This document shows positions 35,872 to 49,500 of a stretch of DNA of 64,000 nucleotides, in pieces. The notes beneath the pieces are model-generated. The model saw only the letters and a program-made list of their open reading frames with translations, did no database searches and was not told the origin of the DNA. Numbering within the stretch: position 1 is the stretch's first letter; every line of letters starts with the position of its first letter. The DNA is taken from the NCBI RefSeq assembly GCF_032118995.1, contig NC_092654.1, positions 14,871,784-14,935,783 on the forward strand, given 5' to 3'. This stretch comes from Asterias amurensis. Taxonomy: Eukaryota > Echinodermata > Asteroidea > Forcipulatida > Asteriidae. The position numbers and the translations under genes are program-made.

Positions 35872-36374
35872 AATATTGCTGAGATATCCTCCGTCCTTCC
35901 TATACGAAAAATTGAAGTCCGTAAGTATCAGGGCCCAATTTTATAAAGCTGCTTGAGCAAAAAAGTAGCTAAGCACAACATAATTATGCTTACCAGAACT
36001 GGCAGGCTTACCAGCCAAACTACAGTTTACGTATACAATTTGTGACTGGTATCCTGCTATTTTCTGCTATTAAGCAGAAAATGGTTAAGCAATATTGGAC
36101 CCTGGGTGACAACGGAGTCGCTATTGACAAGAAGTTGATGTCTGAAGGACGCTCACCTGACACGGTGCTTGCTATTGACAGCTGGCAATGGGGTTTATGT
36201 TGATGAAATCAACATGCAATAACTTCCAATAACTTGTAGACAGAAAATGTCATCACATTAGCTCGTAAAAGGCGTGTACAACCCCAGTTGGGGTATGGGA
36301 CACACCTGCCAGGAAAGGGGGCTGTTCGCACTGGACTTGAAATGGGCCCATTGGCTCGGGTTAGTTTGCCCAAA

Positions 36375-36738
36375 TTAAAGACACTGGACACTATATTATT
36401 GGTAACTGTCAGAGACCAGTCTTCTCACTTGGCGTATCTCAACATAAGCATAAAAAACAAACCTGTGAACATTTGAGCTCAATTGGTCGTCGAAGTTGCG
36501 AGATAATAATGAAAGAAAAAAACACCAATGTCACAATTCGAGACCTCAAAATCTAATTCTGAGGTCTCCAACTCAAATTCATGGAAAATTTCTTCTGTCT
36601 CAAAAACTATGTTACTTCAGAGGGAGCCGTTTCCAACAATGTTTTATACTATCAACCTCTCCCCATTACTCGTTACCAAGTAAAGTTTTATGCTTACAAT
36701 CATTTTGAGTAATTACTATAGTGTCCATCTGCCTTTAA
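36375..36738 (-). mobile_element. MITE, family 1
   Basis: TTAAAGACACTGGACACTAT start, internal hairpin GAGACCTCAAAATCTAA, end AGTGTCCATCTGCCTTTAA. Confidence 0.85.
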
Positions 36739-37364
36739 GTCCAGTGCGAACACGGCTTTTGTATTGGTGCGCTGGCTTTTGTATTGGTGCACTGTATGGT
36801 TTGGGTGTACCAGCAAATGTACCCAAACCACATAGTGTCAAAGTATTGTGTACACCATACCTCTAAATTGCTGTTTGGGGGGGTCGGGGCTGGGGCGGTA
36901 TTGTATAATGGTTCCTCGTAATAATTTGTTACGAGTCATTTTGCAATAGACAGCTGTCATTTGGCACATAATGGTGATAACTGCACAATAGAACAATCCT
37001 ATTATCATGGTTTTGTTTAATGATGATTGCTTTTTTATCAACAATACTTTATATCAACAAAGTGTGACAACTTCGCAAGTTATTTCGATGGAAGAAAAAT
37101 GGTCGAGATCATCCCAAAGGTAATCGTTGTGTTTGACCATTCTTACAGACTGAGCATTGCATTCTATCATTAAGTTTTCAACTACATTAAAACAACCAAC
37201 CAGTGAACAATTCCTTGTTTTAGTGCATACTTATTTATGTCACAACGGCTGAGCAAATAAGTGTTTTTTTGTAACCGTTTATGCGAGGTAGAACTTGAAG
37301 TTGGAACGAAATCCTAGTCCTGTTTACGAACGGTAAGCGATTTTTCCCAGGTTTCTGCAGCCGT

Positions 37365-37590
37365 AATTTATGAGAAAAAAGTAATTTCTCACTCATATTG
37401 TATTCAATGACTTCAGGCCTGAAACCTTTCAAAGGACATCTGTGTAAAGCACCAACCTTTGCAGTGTGCAACATATAGTCTCTTGATGACTGATTGAGTC
37501 CAAACTCACAGATTTGTTATTTTGTGCATTATGTTGGCATAGACCAAGTGTCTTTGACAATTTACCAAGGGTGTCCTGTGCCTTCAACAT
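37365..37590 (+). mobile_element. MITE fragment, family 1 relative
   Basis: Right half only: GAGAAAAAAGTAATTTCTCA, TGACTTCAGGCCTGAAACC hairpin, then TTTGACAATTTACCAAGG. Confidence 0.65.
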
Positions 37591-38227
37591 TTGAGCTGGC
37601 TTAACAATTTTCTTTCCATTTCGGTATGCTCAGTTTTCGTGCGGATAAAATACAAGCAAATTGCAACCACGTCAGATCTCCACCGAGTATGATGCACTCG
37701 ATCTACATCTACACACAGGAGATTGCCTTTTTACAACCACAAGTTTCACAGTCAGCGGTCATCGATCTTTACGCCGACGGAGATCGAAAATGTGGGCTAT
37801 TCAAGAAAAAATAAACACTTTTTATGAATTATGATGGCAACAAATAACTTGGGCCTATTTACACTAACCAGCCGAACCCAAACAATTCAACTCTCAGGCC
37901 GGTATTTTATCTTGTCTTGGATATACGAGGCTCTCTACTACCGTGGATACTATATCTGGAAAAATGCTTTTAAAAGCTTGTCCAAGTTACAAAACTACTT
38001 GGCACAAAAGCAGTCCATTCAAATTGAGGGCCTAAACTGTACATGTATTTATGTTGCGGACATGATTGTACTCCTTTCGAAATCAAGGCTTCCATAAAAT
38101 AAATTGTGTGTCTTTTAAATAGTTGTGTCTTTTTTAAAAGGTTTCTCCCATCACCAGAACATACCCAACGGTGCAGATGCTCCCCGTGCAGATGCTCCCC
38201 ATTCTCGCAAAACAATTCAAAACTGCC

Positions 38228-38607
38228 TTAAAGCAATCGCACAACATCGGTAAACAGTAATGTGCAAAGGCCCACACTTCGTGTATCACAACTTATATAT
38301 AAAATAACAAACCTGTGAAAATTTAGGCTCAATCGGTCATCGGAATCGGGAGAAAATAACGGGAAAACCCACCCTTGTTTCCACACGTTTCGCCGTGTCA
38401 TGACTTGGGTTTAAAATAAATCCGTAATTCTCGATATCGAGAATTGATAGTTGTTTTAATGTGTTCTCAAAAAGTAAAGCATTTCATGGAATAATATTTC
38501 AAGGTAGGTCTTTCACCATTACCTTCTTGAAACCCTGTAAGTTATTTGTAAATCTGTGGACTTTTGATTGTTGTTCTGTTCAGAAAGTGTCCAATGGCTT
38601 CAAGGAT
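38228..38607 (-). mobile_element. MITE, family 2
   Basis: Second copy of the TTAAAGCCATTGGA family, inverted relative to 21980-22350, with the same TTCTCGATATCGAGAA palindrome. Confidence 0.75.
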
Positions 38608-39584
38608 AACATGGTATGGCGTCTTATTAGTAAAAAAAAAAGAAGAAGAAAAAAAAAAAACACGACCCAGTATTTGTTTGTATTACACACCATCTTTATC
38701 TTGAGGCTTTTTGATGTAAGCCTTTGTTTCGAAAAGAGCATTAATCAATCTGATAATTACGTAATGATATTGGTCTATGAATGGAGGAAGCTAGGTCTAT
38801 GTCCTAAGCTAAAATCGTACGGTCTCATTCACTCCTCTCAGTGAAACATTCTTTCAAAATATTTTTATTTCACAATTGTTTTTCTTTCTCCAACGCAGAC
38901 TTGGAAATCGTTTGCCGTCATCAAAATGAACACGGTAGGTCATTTACTCACCAGAGTTCGGTACCATCTGAATAAATCAATACGTTCGTGTCTAAACAAT
39001 CCTCACTTAAACAACCAGAAGTCAAGGATGTACTTAATAATAATAATATCATAGTCCTTGGACCGCCAATTCCTTCACATCCATAAAGTTCACGTGTTCT
39101 GTATTACGGTAATATATCAACCAATACCAGATGAGATCGCACTGGGGAAAAAGAGCTGACCAATTTTCACTAGGAATAATCTGCTAAACTACGATATGAC
39201 ACCCGTCGGGGGTGGGGGGGGGCACAGAAAAACGCTAACAAACTTATTATCTAAAATTTCACATAAATTTATGACCACTGTTGTAGCGAGAAGTGTTTAT
39301 TTGTAAAAGTGCCTTGAAATAAATTCTGTTTTATTTCCGATTTGCCAGATTTCATGCAAACATTTAATCATCAATTAAAACTAAACATTCCCTGAAACAT
39401 CATCACTTTGGGGTTTTCTATTGTTCTCTCACATGAATGTTCTCTCACATCCATAGGTATCAAGCGTGGAATAAAACAGAATAATTATGATTTTCTTTAA
39501 ACCAATTAAGCCTTTTTAATCCCTATGTATTTATCCACAAAGGTAAAAACTATCACTTCAATTACCAAGTTATCTTTAATTCTA

Positions 39585-40010
39585 GCATGGGCGTAGTGCG
39601 CGGACACCCAGTCTGACCATATAGTTTGCCATTTTGGGAATCAAAATAGTAAAGTCCGAGCTTTTCTTTCTAACCAAGGTTGGAAGCCATTATTGCAAAG
39701 CAAAAACAGATAGCCATGGTTTGTAATAGTGTCGCACAAATATCCGAATATAGTGTTAAGTTTGTTCGAAATGAAGCAACCAATACTTCGTGTATGTTTT
39801 GCTATTCGACAGCCGGCAGAAATGTTGTGTCGAAATACAAGCGATTGAATGTTTCGCTAACATTCGGCCGTCCATGCCAACCAGCGTGGTTTGTTTGTTT
39901 GTTTAGACAAAGGCAAGCCAGCTTCCAAAATGGTGCAAGCAAGGTTTACGTGTGATGACTTCAGACGAATTGGACCATTATATAAAACAATGAAAATGAG
40001 AGGCAGTCTG
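39585..40010 (+). repeat. Interspersed repeat shared with the 11640-12010 region
   Basis: Shares the GGAAGCCATTATTGCAAAGC...AAAACAGATAGCCATGGTTTG stretch with the reverse complement of 11880-11950, and CGGCC(G/A)(G/T)CCATGCCAACC with 11740-11760. It explains the similar spurious peptides at both places. Confidence 0.6.
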
Positions 40011-42444
40011 GTGCGATAACGATATCTATTATCATTTTATTGAAATGAGGCTAGTTACCAAACATAATTGCATAATAAGTTCTTCTTAGTAGCAAACGAA
40101 ACACCTCGTTGGTGTTGGCAAATTATAAATAATTTAAATAATTCAATGCAAAATACAACCAAAAGAAAAAACATGCAAACTTCTTAATACCACAATTATA
40201 TAACAAATGTAGTGTGGTGTTTGAATATTTAAACACTAATAAAGATAACCGTTGCAGTACATTGAAAATAAAATATTAGTATTCATTTTGGCCAATAAAA
40301 ACCATTAACATCTTTACGATTTAATTAATACACACAATTCTATGCATTATAATTTTGATTATTACTTTAATGTCAGACTGATTACACAAACCAATGCAAA
40401 ACAAACTGCTTAACTTAGTGTAGACTGTATACCAAAACTCAAAGTAAATGTAGACATAAAACAAGAAACAGTTCAAATACCTCACCCTCGAATTGTAATC
40501 CAAGTTTTTGTAACATTTTATCGCATTTTTTGTTTAATGTCTCCCCCCCCCCCCCAAAAAAAAGGGAAAAAAAGTATTAAAAAAAAGTAAGCGCAATTTT
40601 CTTTCCCTTTGCCAAACCTCTGGTGATTTCTTCTGATGAGCATTTGATCCACTTAGTAACAGCATTATTTACTCTCTGTTCTTCGTTAAATAAGCATGCA
40701 ATGAGTTTTTTTCTGGGTAGAGTATCTGGCTAATTCTAGACAAGTATTCTAGACAAGTCAAATTGTTGGTTTCTATACTTTACTAAAAAAAAAAACACTG
40801 TCGTTCCCTCTACTCGATGAACAAACAAATACAAAATATTAGACAGACACTGACATTACATTGACAAAGACTAACAAGATGTTAGAAATGGAGGGAAGAA
40901 AAACAAATGGAACAAGTTATCTTCTTGTTTCAAGCAATATCAGTATCAAATTCAAAGCTAGCTTTACCATCAAATCAATCAAGTATAAATGATAGAAACT
41001 CAAAATCAACATTCTAAATTACACATTCCCAAAGTTACTATTTTATAAGTAAAGACATGATACGTGTTATGGTATGTATTACTAAAATATGTTGCGTCTT
41101 TTTCTTCATTAGGTGCAGCAGTCCTAGAATAAGGACAAAATGCACTGTGAAGCAAATACAGTAAAGTGTATTGCCCATGTGTCAAGACCAGAACTTGAAG
41201 CCTCACCCCAGTGCCTTAGCCAACATGATTGGATGTGCTAAACCCTTACTGAATAATTTTTGGCATGAGCATCTCGAGAAATTTACAAATCCACAATTTC
41301 AACACGCTGTTTTCGATTTGGCAATAATAGTAAGTAAATCAAATAAAATGAATTTAACTTCTCGTTTTGCTTCTAACATTATGAAGGTAAACAAACAATT
41401 GTAGAGGGAATTCATGCTTCAAAACAGAAAATCTCACAACAATTATGTTTTCTGCCCCGTCCTGGAATAAAGTCACCTCAGCAAAAAGCACCTCTAAGAA
41501 TAACAAACAAAATCAGTAAAACTTAAGGAGAACTCTTCGTTTGATAATGAATTACATTGCTCTATAACACAGTTGAATAAATTCATGAACATATTTTTTT
41601 TTCATTATTTGACGAGTACAATAACAGCCGAGCAGCAAGGACAATCTATAAATAAAACTAAGCTCTGATCCGAACTTATTTGATTATTTTCAAAAATTCA
41701 ACTTTTTTAAACAAAAATTGTTTCCATGATCTATGAAGAGACTCCCAATCACATACAAAAGGAATGCCTTAAATATGTTTGCTTGTTACAAGGGACCGAT
41801 TTAATAAAACCTGTAAGCACAAAAAATTGCTAAGCACAGAAAAATGTAGATAAGCAGAAATTAATTACCAGCCAGGAGTCAAGTTTACACCGTTGTGAAT
41901 TGTGCCTCATCATTTTGGGGCTAAGCATAGAAATTTGCTTTGCAAAATTTTCTGCCCACTTTATGAAATCGGCCCCATGTGTGTTGAAAATATTATTAAT
42001 TAACACATCCAAAAACAGTCAAATTAAAGATATAAGGATCCTTAAAAAAAACATCACTAACTCATTTCACACTACAAGTAGGAAACAGTTATTTGATCAC
42101 TTTAAATTACTTTCAACTAGACTCTCGCAACCAGACAATAAAATAACTTATAAAAAAAAAGGGAATTGCAAGTTATCATTGTGCAGACTTTTTGATCGCT
42201 CTCGAAACATTAAAAAAAAATAGATTTAACAAAATTAAGATCTTAAACACACTTTTGACCCTTTCCTTTGTAAAAATCTTAGATGATTCCGCCTCTACAT
42301 GAACACTTGTAGGAAACTCATGATTCAGTTGTAGCTTTTTTGTAATAATTGAAAACTTTGATATTAGAATTACCTCCATGGATGGGAAGGGTTCTCTGTG
42401 TCTGAATCAGTTGCTGTGTATTGAAATATGCCTTATACTGACAA

Positions 42445-42860
42445 GCCCTTTGTTAAGGGTTTGGATACCCTTTGTAGATCCAGTTTTTGATATGATATGA
42501 ATCCCTACTCACTGTGAATGAAAATGTATACAATAAAACTTACCTGAAGAAGTTTGAGCTTCTTTAGTCAAAAAGGTTTTTGAGAAATAAAGGTGAAAAT
42601 CACAGCGCATCGTATTAACGAGAGTCGCGTAAATATGTTGTACATGCTAAAATAATTTCGTCTCTTGATTATTTTGTTGAAATTGTTTTTGTTGAAATCA
42701 ACTTATTTTCATGACATGGTTTTACTCATTTCTCACAAACTATAGCACCTCACCAAGTAATGTTTAAGGGAAGCTTTCTACCATCATTATCTTCAAACCG
42801 TGTCAGTTCATGTAATTCTGTGGACTTAGTGTATTTTGTTGTCCCTTTTTTGGGCCCAGA
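42445..42860. repeat. Probable further MITE family
   Basis: Starts GGGTTTGGATACCCTTTGTA, carries GAATCCCTACTCACTGTGAA and a GAAGAAGTTTGAGCTTCTTT palindrome, and ends near TTGGGCCCAGAAAATCCAAA. The termini are only roughly inverted. Confidence 0.45.
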
Positions 42861-43026
42861 AAATCCAAATAAAAATTCTAGAGTGTAGTCAAGGCCTACA
42901 TTAAGTTCAAAGCTTACATCTCAAGCTTTACTTGGGTCACAACCTGAACTTTCACAAAGGTCAAATTATGGTCCAAGGTGTAATGTTACCAATACAAATG
43001 CATTATAAATAATGTCTATTTGACCA

Positions 43027-43174
43027 GGGGCCGATTTCACAAAGCAATAAAGTTCATCGCAAGACAAATTGTCAGTGTCACCATAGTGATTTGTATTGTG
43101 ACATCACACTTTACTAAGCAACTACGATTGGTTTGCAGTTATGATCAATCTTAGATCTTTGTGAAATCGGCCCC
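43027..43174. mobile_element. 148-bp inverted-repeat element with perfect 18-bp ends
   Basis: GGGGCCGATTTCACAAAG at 43027-43044 is exactly complementary to 43157-43174. A diverged copy is at 17296-17448. No coding capacity. Confidence 0.85.
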
Positions 43175-43522
43175 AGCCCTTACAATACACAGTCCAAACA
43201 GTGTGCCACTTCCAATGACAAGGGACACTTCACGAGTTACAAGATACAAACCATACAATGAATTTCATCAGTTTGGATGTTGAAGAAACATCGGTGACAA
43301 AAATGTATTTAAAAATTGCCCTGCAAGGCACATTGTTTAAATCAAGCTTATTCTACCTCAATGGAATGTATGTTTCTGGGTAAGATTCGATTCATACTTC
43401 CCATTAAGCAAGTTATTTAATTACCTTTTCGATGATTTCCTTTACAAAAAAGAGAATACATGTATTGTTGGATGTTATTTTAGAAAGGATTTATATACAA
43501 TGGGTAGTGGGGATCAGTGTAG

Positions 43523-46500
43523 CTACTTGCCAATCTTATCCTCTGTAATGGATCTGTAATAAATAAAGAAAATCAAAATTACGGGATTCCCATACAAACA
43601 TTACATCTAAGAGGTCGTTCACACGCCGTGCTAAAGTTGGTCTAAGTCCACTTAGACCGGTTCGGGTTCAACTTTTGTGCGTGTGAACGCAAATAAAGTT
43701 AGACCGGATCGGGTTTAAACCCCAAAACTTAAACCGTCCAGCGAGGCGGTCTAAGTCTAAACCGGTTCGGGTTTATCTTTTAACACTGCGTGTGGACAGA
43801 ATGACATCCGGTTTTAACTCACAACGGACGACCCATTGTGTGGTTCAATGCACACGCCCGGGACCGGGAGTGCTTGTATACGGTTTCTGTTGCCTCTGAT
43901 GCTGAAAAGCACCGAGTATTATATTAATTTCTTGCCGCTTACCGAGTTGGCGAAACCCTCTCGATCGGTGTATGCAGTTTAACACAGGCCCACGCCCATG
44001 ATTCATTAAATTCTGAAACAAAATTATATTTTCCAAGCTTTTTTTGTTGAGTGTCCTACAATAAATTGAAACTGTTTTTCATGCGTATACTACGAGCGCA
44101 GCGAAGAAGCATATTTTGTAATGCTTCTCACATGTGTACAGCGCTGCCATCCCATAGTGATCAATCTCTGATATCCCATAGTTATCCATCACCGATCCCG
44201 TGGATGTGCCTTTCTATTGCCGTCACCGTTACTAGCGTGCTGTACTTTCAATCTAGGAGAATGAACTGCAGTGGGCGCGAGGCTGTGTGTAGGGGAAATT
44301 CCCTACGCCAGCAATATCACCACGTTGTTGGGAAGTTGGGAAAATACTGCAAAGTACATGTATTTACGTAACTTGCAAGTGTGTAGTTGTGTTTATGAAC
44401 GAATCGGAATAAAAATCGCGGCACCAGCTTTTGAGAGATCGCAACTTCCAATCGATTGAAGTACAAACTAAAAGTATTTATTAAATCGGAAACAGTGGTA
44501 TAAAACAAAACACAAAAAAGAAACGTGTTCTGTTTCATGGAATATGGACAATATTTTGGTGAGTTTTCTCGGCGGTTTGTATCAATATTTTGTTTGTTTA
44601 AAAAAATATTTTCGAGTCGTGTTCATGTTTGTTTTAAGTGCCCATATCCTCCCAACGGTAAAACTGTTACCGCGTTCGAGTGAGCCATTTGTATCCAATA
44701 ATTATGCCCTGTCTGATCATCCAGGGCATGGGGCACTCAGTATCTCGGCATACTCGGTGCGTGAATCTGATGAATAAAACCGGATGTAGAGCAACGGGGT
44801 CGCGTCTACTTTGACCTCTTAAAACCGAAGATAAACCGGATCGGGTTTAACTCTGTGCTGTCTGAACGCAATGGGTTTTTATTTTTACGACCACCCCCCG
44901 CTGCTCGTAAAAGTTAGACCGGTTCGGGTCTAAGTTAGTACGCTGTCTGAACATACCCTAAGTCATCAAGGTGCGGGAACATATCAAATTATAAAGGTTG
45001 GAATCCACACACTGACATTACATCAGGTTGGAATCCATAAACTGACATTGTATATCATGTTCGAATCCACACACTGGCATTGTATTTCAGGTTGGAATCC
45101 ACACACAGGCATTGTATTCCAGGTTGGAATCCACACACAGGCATTGTATTCCAGGTTGGAATCCACACACAGGCATTGTATTCCAGGTTGGAATCCACAC
45201 ACTGGCATTGTATTTCAGGTTGGAATCCACACACAGGCATTGTATTCCAGGTTGGAATCCACACACTGGCATTGTATTTCAGGTTGGAATCCACACACTG
45301 GCATTGTATTCCAGGTTGGAATCCACACACATGCATTGTATTCCAGGTTGGAATCCACACACTGGCATTGTATTCCAGGTTGGAATCCACACACTGGCAT
45401 TGTATTTCAGGTTGGAATCCACACACTGGCATTGTATTCCAGGTTGGAATCCACACACAGGCATTGTATTCCAGGTTGGAATCCACACACTGGCATTGTA
45501 TTCCAGGTTGGAATCCACACACTGGCATTGTATTTCAGGTTGGAATCCACACACTGGCATTGTATTTCAGGTTGGAATCCACACACAGGCATTGTATTCC
45601 AGGTTGGAATCCACACACATGCATTGTATTCCAGGTTGGAATCCACACACTGGCATTGTATTCCAGGTTGGAATCCACACACAGGCATTGTATTCCAGGT
45701 TGGAATCCACACACAGGCATTGTATTCCAGGTTGGAATCCACACACATGCATTGTATTCCAGGTTGGAATCCACACACATGCATTGTATTCCAGGTTGGA
45801 ATCCACACACTGGCATTGTATTTCAGGTTGGAATCCACACACTGACACTATATTTCAGGTTGGAATCCACACACTGACACTATATTTCAGGTTGGAATCC
45901 ACACACTGACACTATGTTTCAGGTTGGAAGCCACACACTGACACTATGTTTCAGGTTGGAATCCACAAACTCACATTATCTTTCCAGTTTGAATCCACAC
46001 ACTGCCATTTTCTTACCCGAGTCTGGTCTCCAGTGCATTGAATGTCTGCTTGCTGACAAAGCGTGCAAAGTGAGGCAGGATGTTGTTGAACATGAGGAGA
46101 GGTTGGGGTATGGAGTCGCTGTCAACCACACAGATGTCTTTAGCAATTTGATTCACACAATCCACCCTGTACAACAAACACATAGCACAAACACACTGCT
46201 TAGAATAATGTTGTGCAAGGCGGGAATAACACCTACAGGTTCATCAAATTGTACATGGCGAGAAATGACAGTGTTTCATGCATATGTTAGTTCTGAAACT
46301 TTTTGAAATATTAACAGAACCAATTTTTTTGTCAAAGTATGAACAATGATTAATTACAAAAAAAAAAAAAAAAAATTATCAAATAAAGGGAAACTGACTG
46401 AGAAAATTTTAAATGATTATAGGTTGAAGAAAGAAGAAATGTCTAGATCAGGATTTGAACCAAATTCCAGTTTATCGTGCCAGTGTTCTACCAACTGAGC

Positions 46501-49500
46501 TATCCAGCCCTTATGTTGACCGTCTTCCCGTTAGTCAATATTGCTGTTCGGAGGTGCCAGTCAGAAGCCATACAACCATTAACTGCCATGTAGCCAGGGA
46601 TCACACATATGTTTAGGATACAACCTGGGAAGCGGCAGCCAGGGGTTCACCTTAAGTCTTACCAATCATTTTGCGTGTCTTCTTCCAAGTCCACCATTGA
46701 TGTGGTGGTGTAGATCCTCTCACCCTGACTAAGCAGACACAGCACGATAGACACACCAAACTATGCAAGATGAAAACCAAGAAATGTTAAGAATATCTTA
46801 CGTTTCTTGTTTAGGAATATCATGTTTCTTGTTTAAGAATATCATTTGATATTTTAAAACTAATGTTGAGCTACACACTGCAGTAAACGCCTACCCTCCC
46901 TTCAATTATTAGTCTTTTTAAACTTTTGACATGCACTTAAGATTTTTAAAATTCAAACCAATTCAATATAACATTTATTTCCATCTTGAACAAGTACATA
47001 ACAAAATGTAAACAAAATACTGTGAAGGCACCACTCTTATCAGCCAAGGCTTGTAGTGAAGTGGCTTTAACAGAAAAACAGAACAAACAAACTTATTTAA
47101 TAAACTAGCTCAGTCAATTAATGTTTACATTAAAAAGATATACATGGGGACTATGATTTGACACGAAAGAACCTGAGTTAATAATAACATTAATAATATA
47201 GGATTTTAGGCATTGCATGGTGGGATATCAATATATATTTGGTTTGCGGTAACACCATGTGTGTATCTACTTGCCAGGTAGAGTTGTTCTTAGGGAACTG
47301 TCTCCTGACGATGACTAGAGCAAGCTAGTCGAAACGTTGAGACCAATTCAGAACCGACTCCACGGCAGTACAGTTATTACGATCCTATAAGCTAAAGTAG
47401 TAGTCCAGTCTAATTTCTATACCATCCGCCCAGGTAATAGTTATAAAAGCAGTACAGTTCTTTTCAGAACTGAGAAGTCTCCCGAACCTCAGATTTTCTA
47501 CTCCACGGCAGTAGAATAAAGCAAGACAGTTCCCTAAGAACAAACTCTACCTGGCAAGTAGATACACACATGGTGTTACCGCAAACCAAATATATAACAT
47601 TAATAATGATAACTTATAAAGTGCACAAATCCATCAAAATGCTCATGCTACTAAATACGAACATTAACATACATTAACCAAAGATGAAACAGAGACCTAA
47701 GCTAATGTCACGGGTGCGATGCGACCCCCCCCCACGTTTATTTTTATGTTACGTAATCATTTGCTTTACTTGCATGGCTAGCGCCCTCTGCGGGCTGCTT
47801 TCCGGTTCAAGAGCATTCTGTTTTGGGCCGAAGACCTTAACTGACGTCTTTGCGTGTCTTCACCCAACAGGTAAAGATCTTGTTATATTTTGCATTTAAA
47901 TGTTTTCCTAATTACTACTTAGATTAAATAGTATGTAATAAGCACTATCCTCAAGTCTCAATTTGTTTATAGAATGTTGTTGACTTTAGTGGATATCTGG
48001 TTGCTTTTGCAACATCACGCTAGCTATTTATTGATTTGCGGTGTTTAGATATATTTATTACCTCTAGAGCCTTTCCTAATAATCTTAGCAGTGTTACTGA
48101 ATGTAACATTTTGGAGATCCTTTAGTATATTTTATCATTGCTTCTGGGATTGGAAATAACCTGTTTATATTGCATTTCACCGTTAATTTGCCTTAAATCC
48201 AAGATGGCGGTCGCGTCCTTAATTTTGGCGCGAACCGCGAGTATTGTTTTATCGTTTCATTGTTTATTCTTTTAAAGTTTAGTTTATGTAATTATTATTG
48301 TATATTTTGTATGAGCATTCTGTTTTGGGCCGAAGACCTTAACTGACGTCTTTGCGTGTCTTCACCCAACAGATTCACCGTTTACAGATCTCAATAAAAC
48401 TAAAGAGCTACTATATGATCAGACTTGCCGTTTCATGCCCGTACTTATTCCAAGGGTCACATTTGGTGGAGAATCCGGGTACGGGCATATCGACGACGGC
48501 ATCAAGCATCACTTGATCGTCAGAGTACATTATACCCGTCAATCTTGTGACCGGTACAGATTACCCCATCAAGACGTTGAAGGCATCCCCAGCCAGGACA
48601 GCCGGGTTCCAGCGGGCAGAGCGGCCTTCCCCCCTGAACCCTGCCCCGCGGATCGGAGAGACCCTCAACACTCCAGACGTGAAGAATTTTGGACCGCCGT
48701 ATCCTTACCATCGGACTTGGATCACCCGTGATTGAGCAACCTTATCCAGCCTCTTCAACGCCCCTGAGTGCCGGATGTTTTTTCTTCACGATCGGAACTG
48801 TTGAACATTTTCGCCAACATCAAGAACAAGTTTATCGCGGTGTTCTTGAACATTTTGCCAATAATAAAAATTTGCAGATTTCACGAACTCTCGCAAAGAA
48901 TTCGATCGCCTCCATTTTGGACAAACTCATAGTTGTTTAAACTCATACGATCGGGAAAGCACCATCATCAGGACAATAAACACAATAGCATTGTCACACG
49001 GACTAAAGACCTCCTTTGTACTCTTCCACTGTGCCGATTAAGAGTGCGTTCGGTTGTTACCACCAGACAAGCAGCTGATGAACAATTCCCATTATGAACA
49101 TTGACATTATTGGAATTTGATTGAATCAAGTCTCAGTTGTATTTTGGATTCGGATTTGGTATTGTTGGTATTGTTAGGAGTCATTAATCTTGTCTGGCAT
49201 TTAGACAGGTGTCCACTTAATGGGAGTAGGTACTTAAAGTTCTCATTCAGCTGAAAAGAACTTTAATCCATACATTGTTGTTTGCCTTTGGCGATGCTAA
49301 ATTCCTGGGGTGTAAAAGAACACCTGTAAATTCTTTTGTATTGTATTTGAGACATTTTGATTGTCCAGCTGTGTGAAAGTTTCTCTTTATTACCTCAATT
49401 GGGTAGAGATAATTGAAGTCATTTCCTTCAGAATTGTCGCACGAAAATTCCATTGTTTCTGGTACTTCAATTGCGTACAGAATTTTTTCTTCTTCTGAAT

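Larger units (their letters stand above)
31448..43522. other. 12 kb repeat-rich interval without a recognisable gene
   Basis: Contains several MITEs, the 35453-35871 element, and diverged copies of a repeat built from AATTTCATAAAGCTGCTTA and TGCTAAGCA words (about 32220-32370, 35930-36115, 41800-41980; more near 30240-30400 and 60970-61170). Also a pair of diverged repeats (31958-32080 and 32698-32830) and homopolymer runs near 35750, 39210 and 40545. No spliced coding sequence was identified; the right end is probably PATL1 3' UTR. Confidence 0.5.

Noticed and set aside
39680-39955. 91-codon frame similar to a peptide from 11776-11991
   Set aside because: The similarity comes from a shared interspersed repeat, not from a conserved gene.
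44051-44777. Several short frames inside the 1.35 kb transposon
   Set aside because: None resembles a transposase; the element is best seen as non-autonomous.
45048-45909. Three overlapping 265-codon open frames and several reverse ones
   Set aside because: They arise from the stop-free 32-bp repeat read in different phases and lie in a PATL1 intron.
46440-46510. Possible tRNA gene on the minus strand
   Set aside because: A and B boxes are present, but the acceptor stem does not close and a SINE body follows.
48435-48731. 98-codon frame in the Gypsy leader
   Set aside because: Begins inside the LTR, crosses the primer-binding site and has no known domain.
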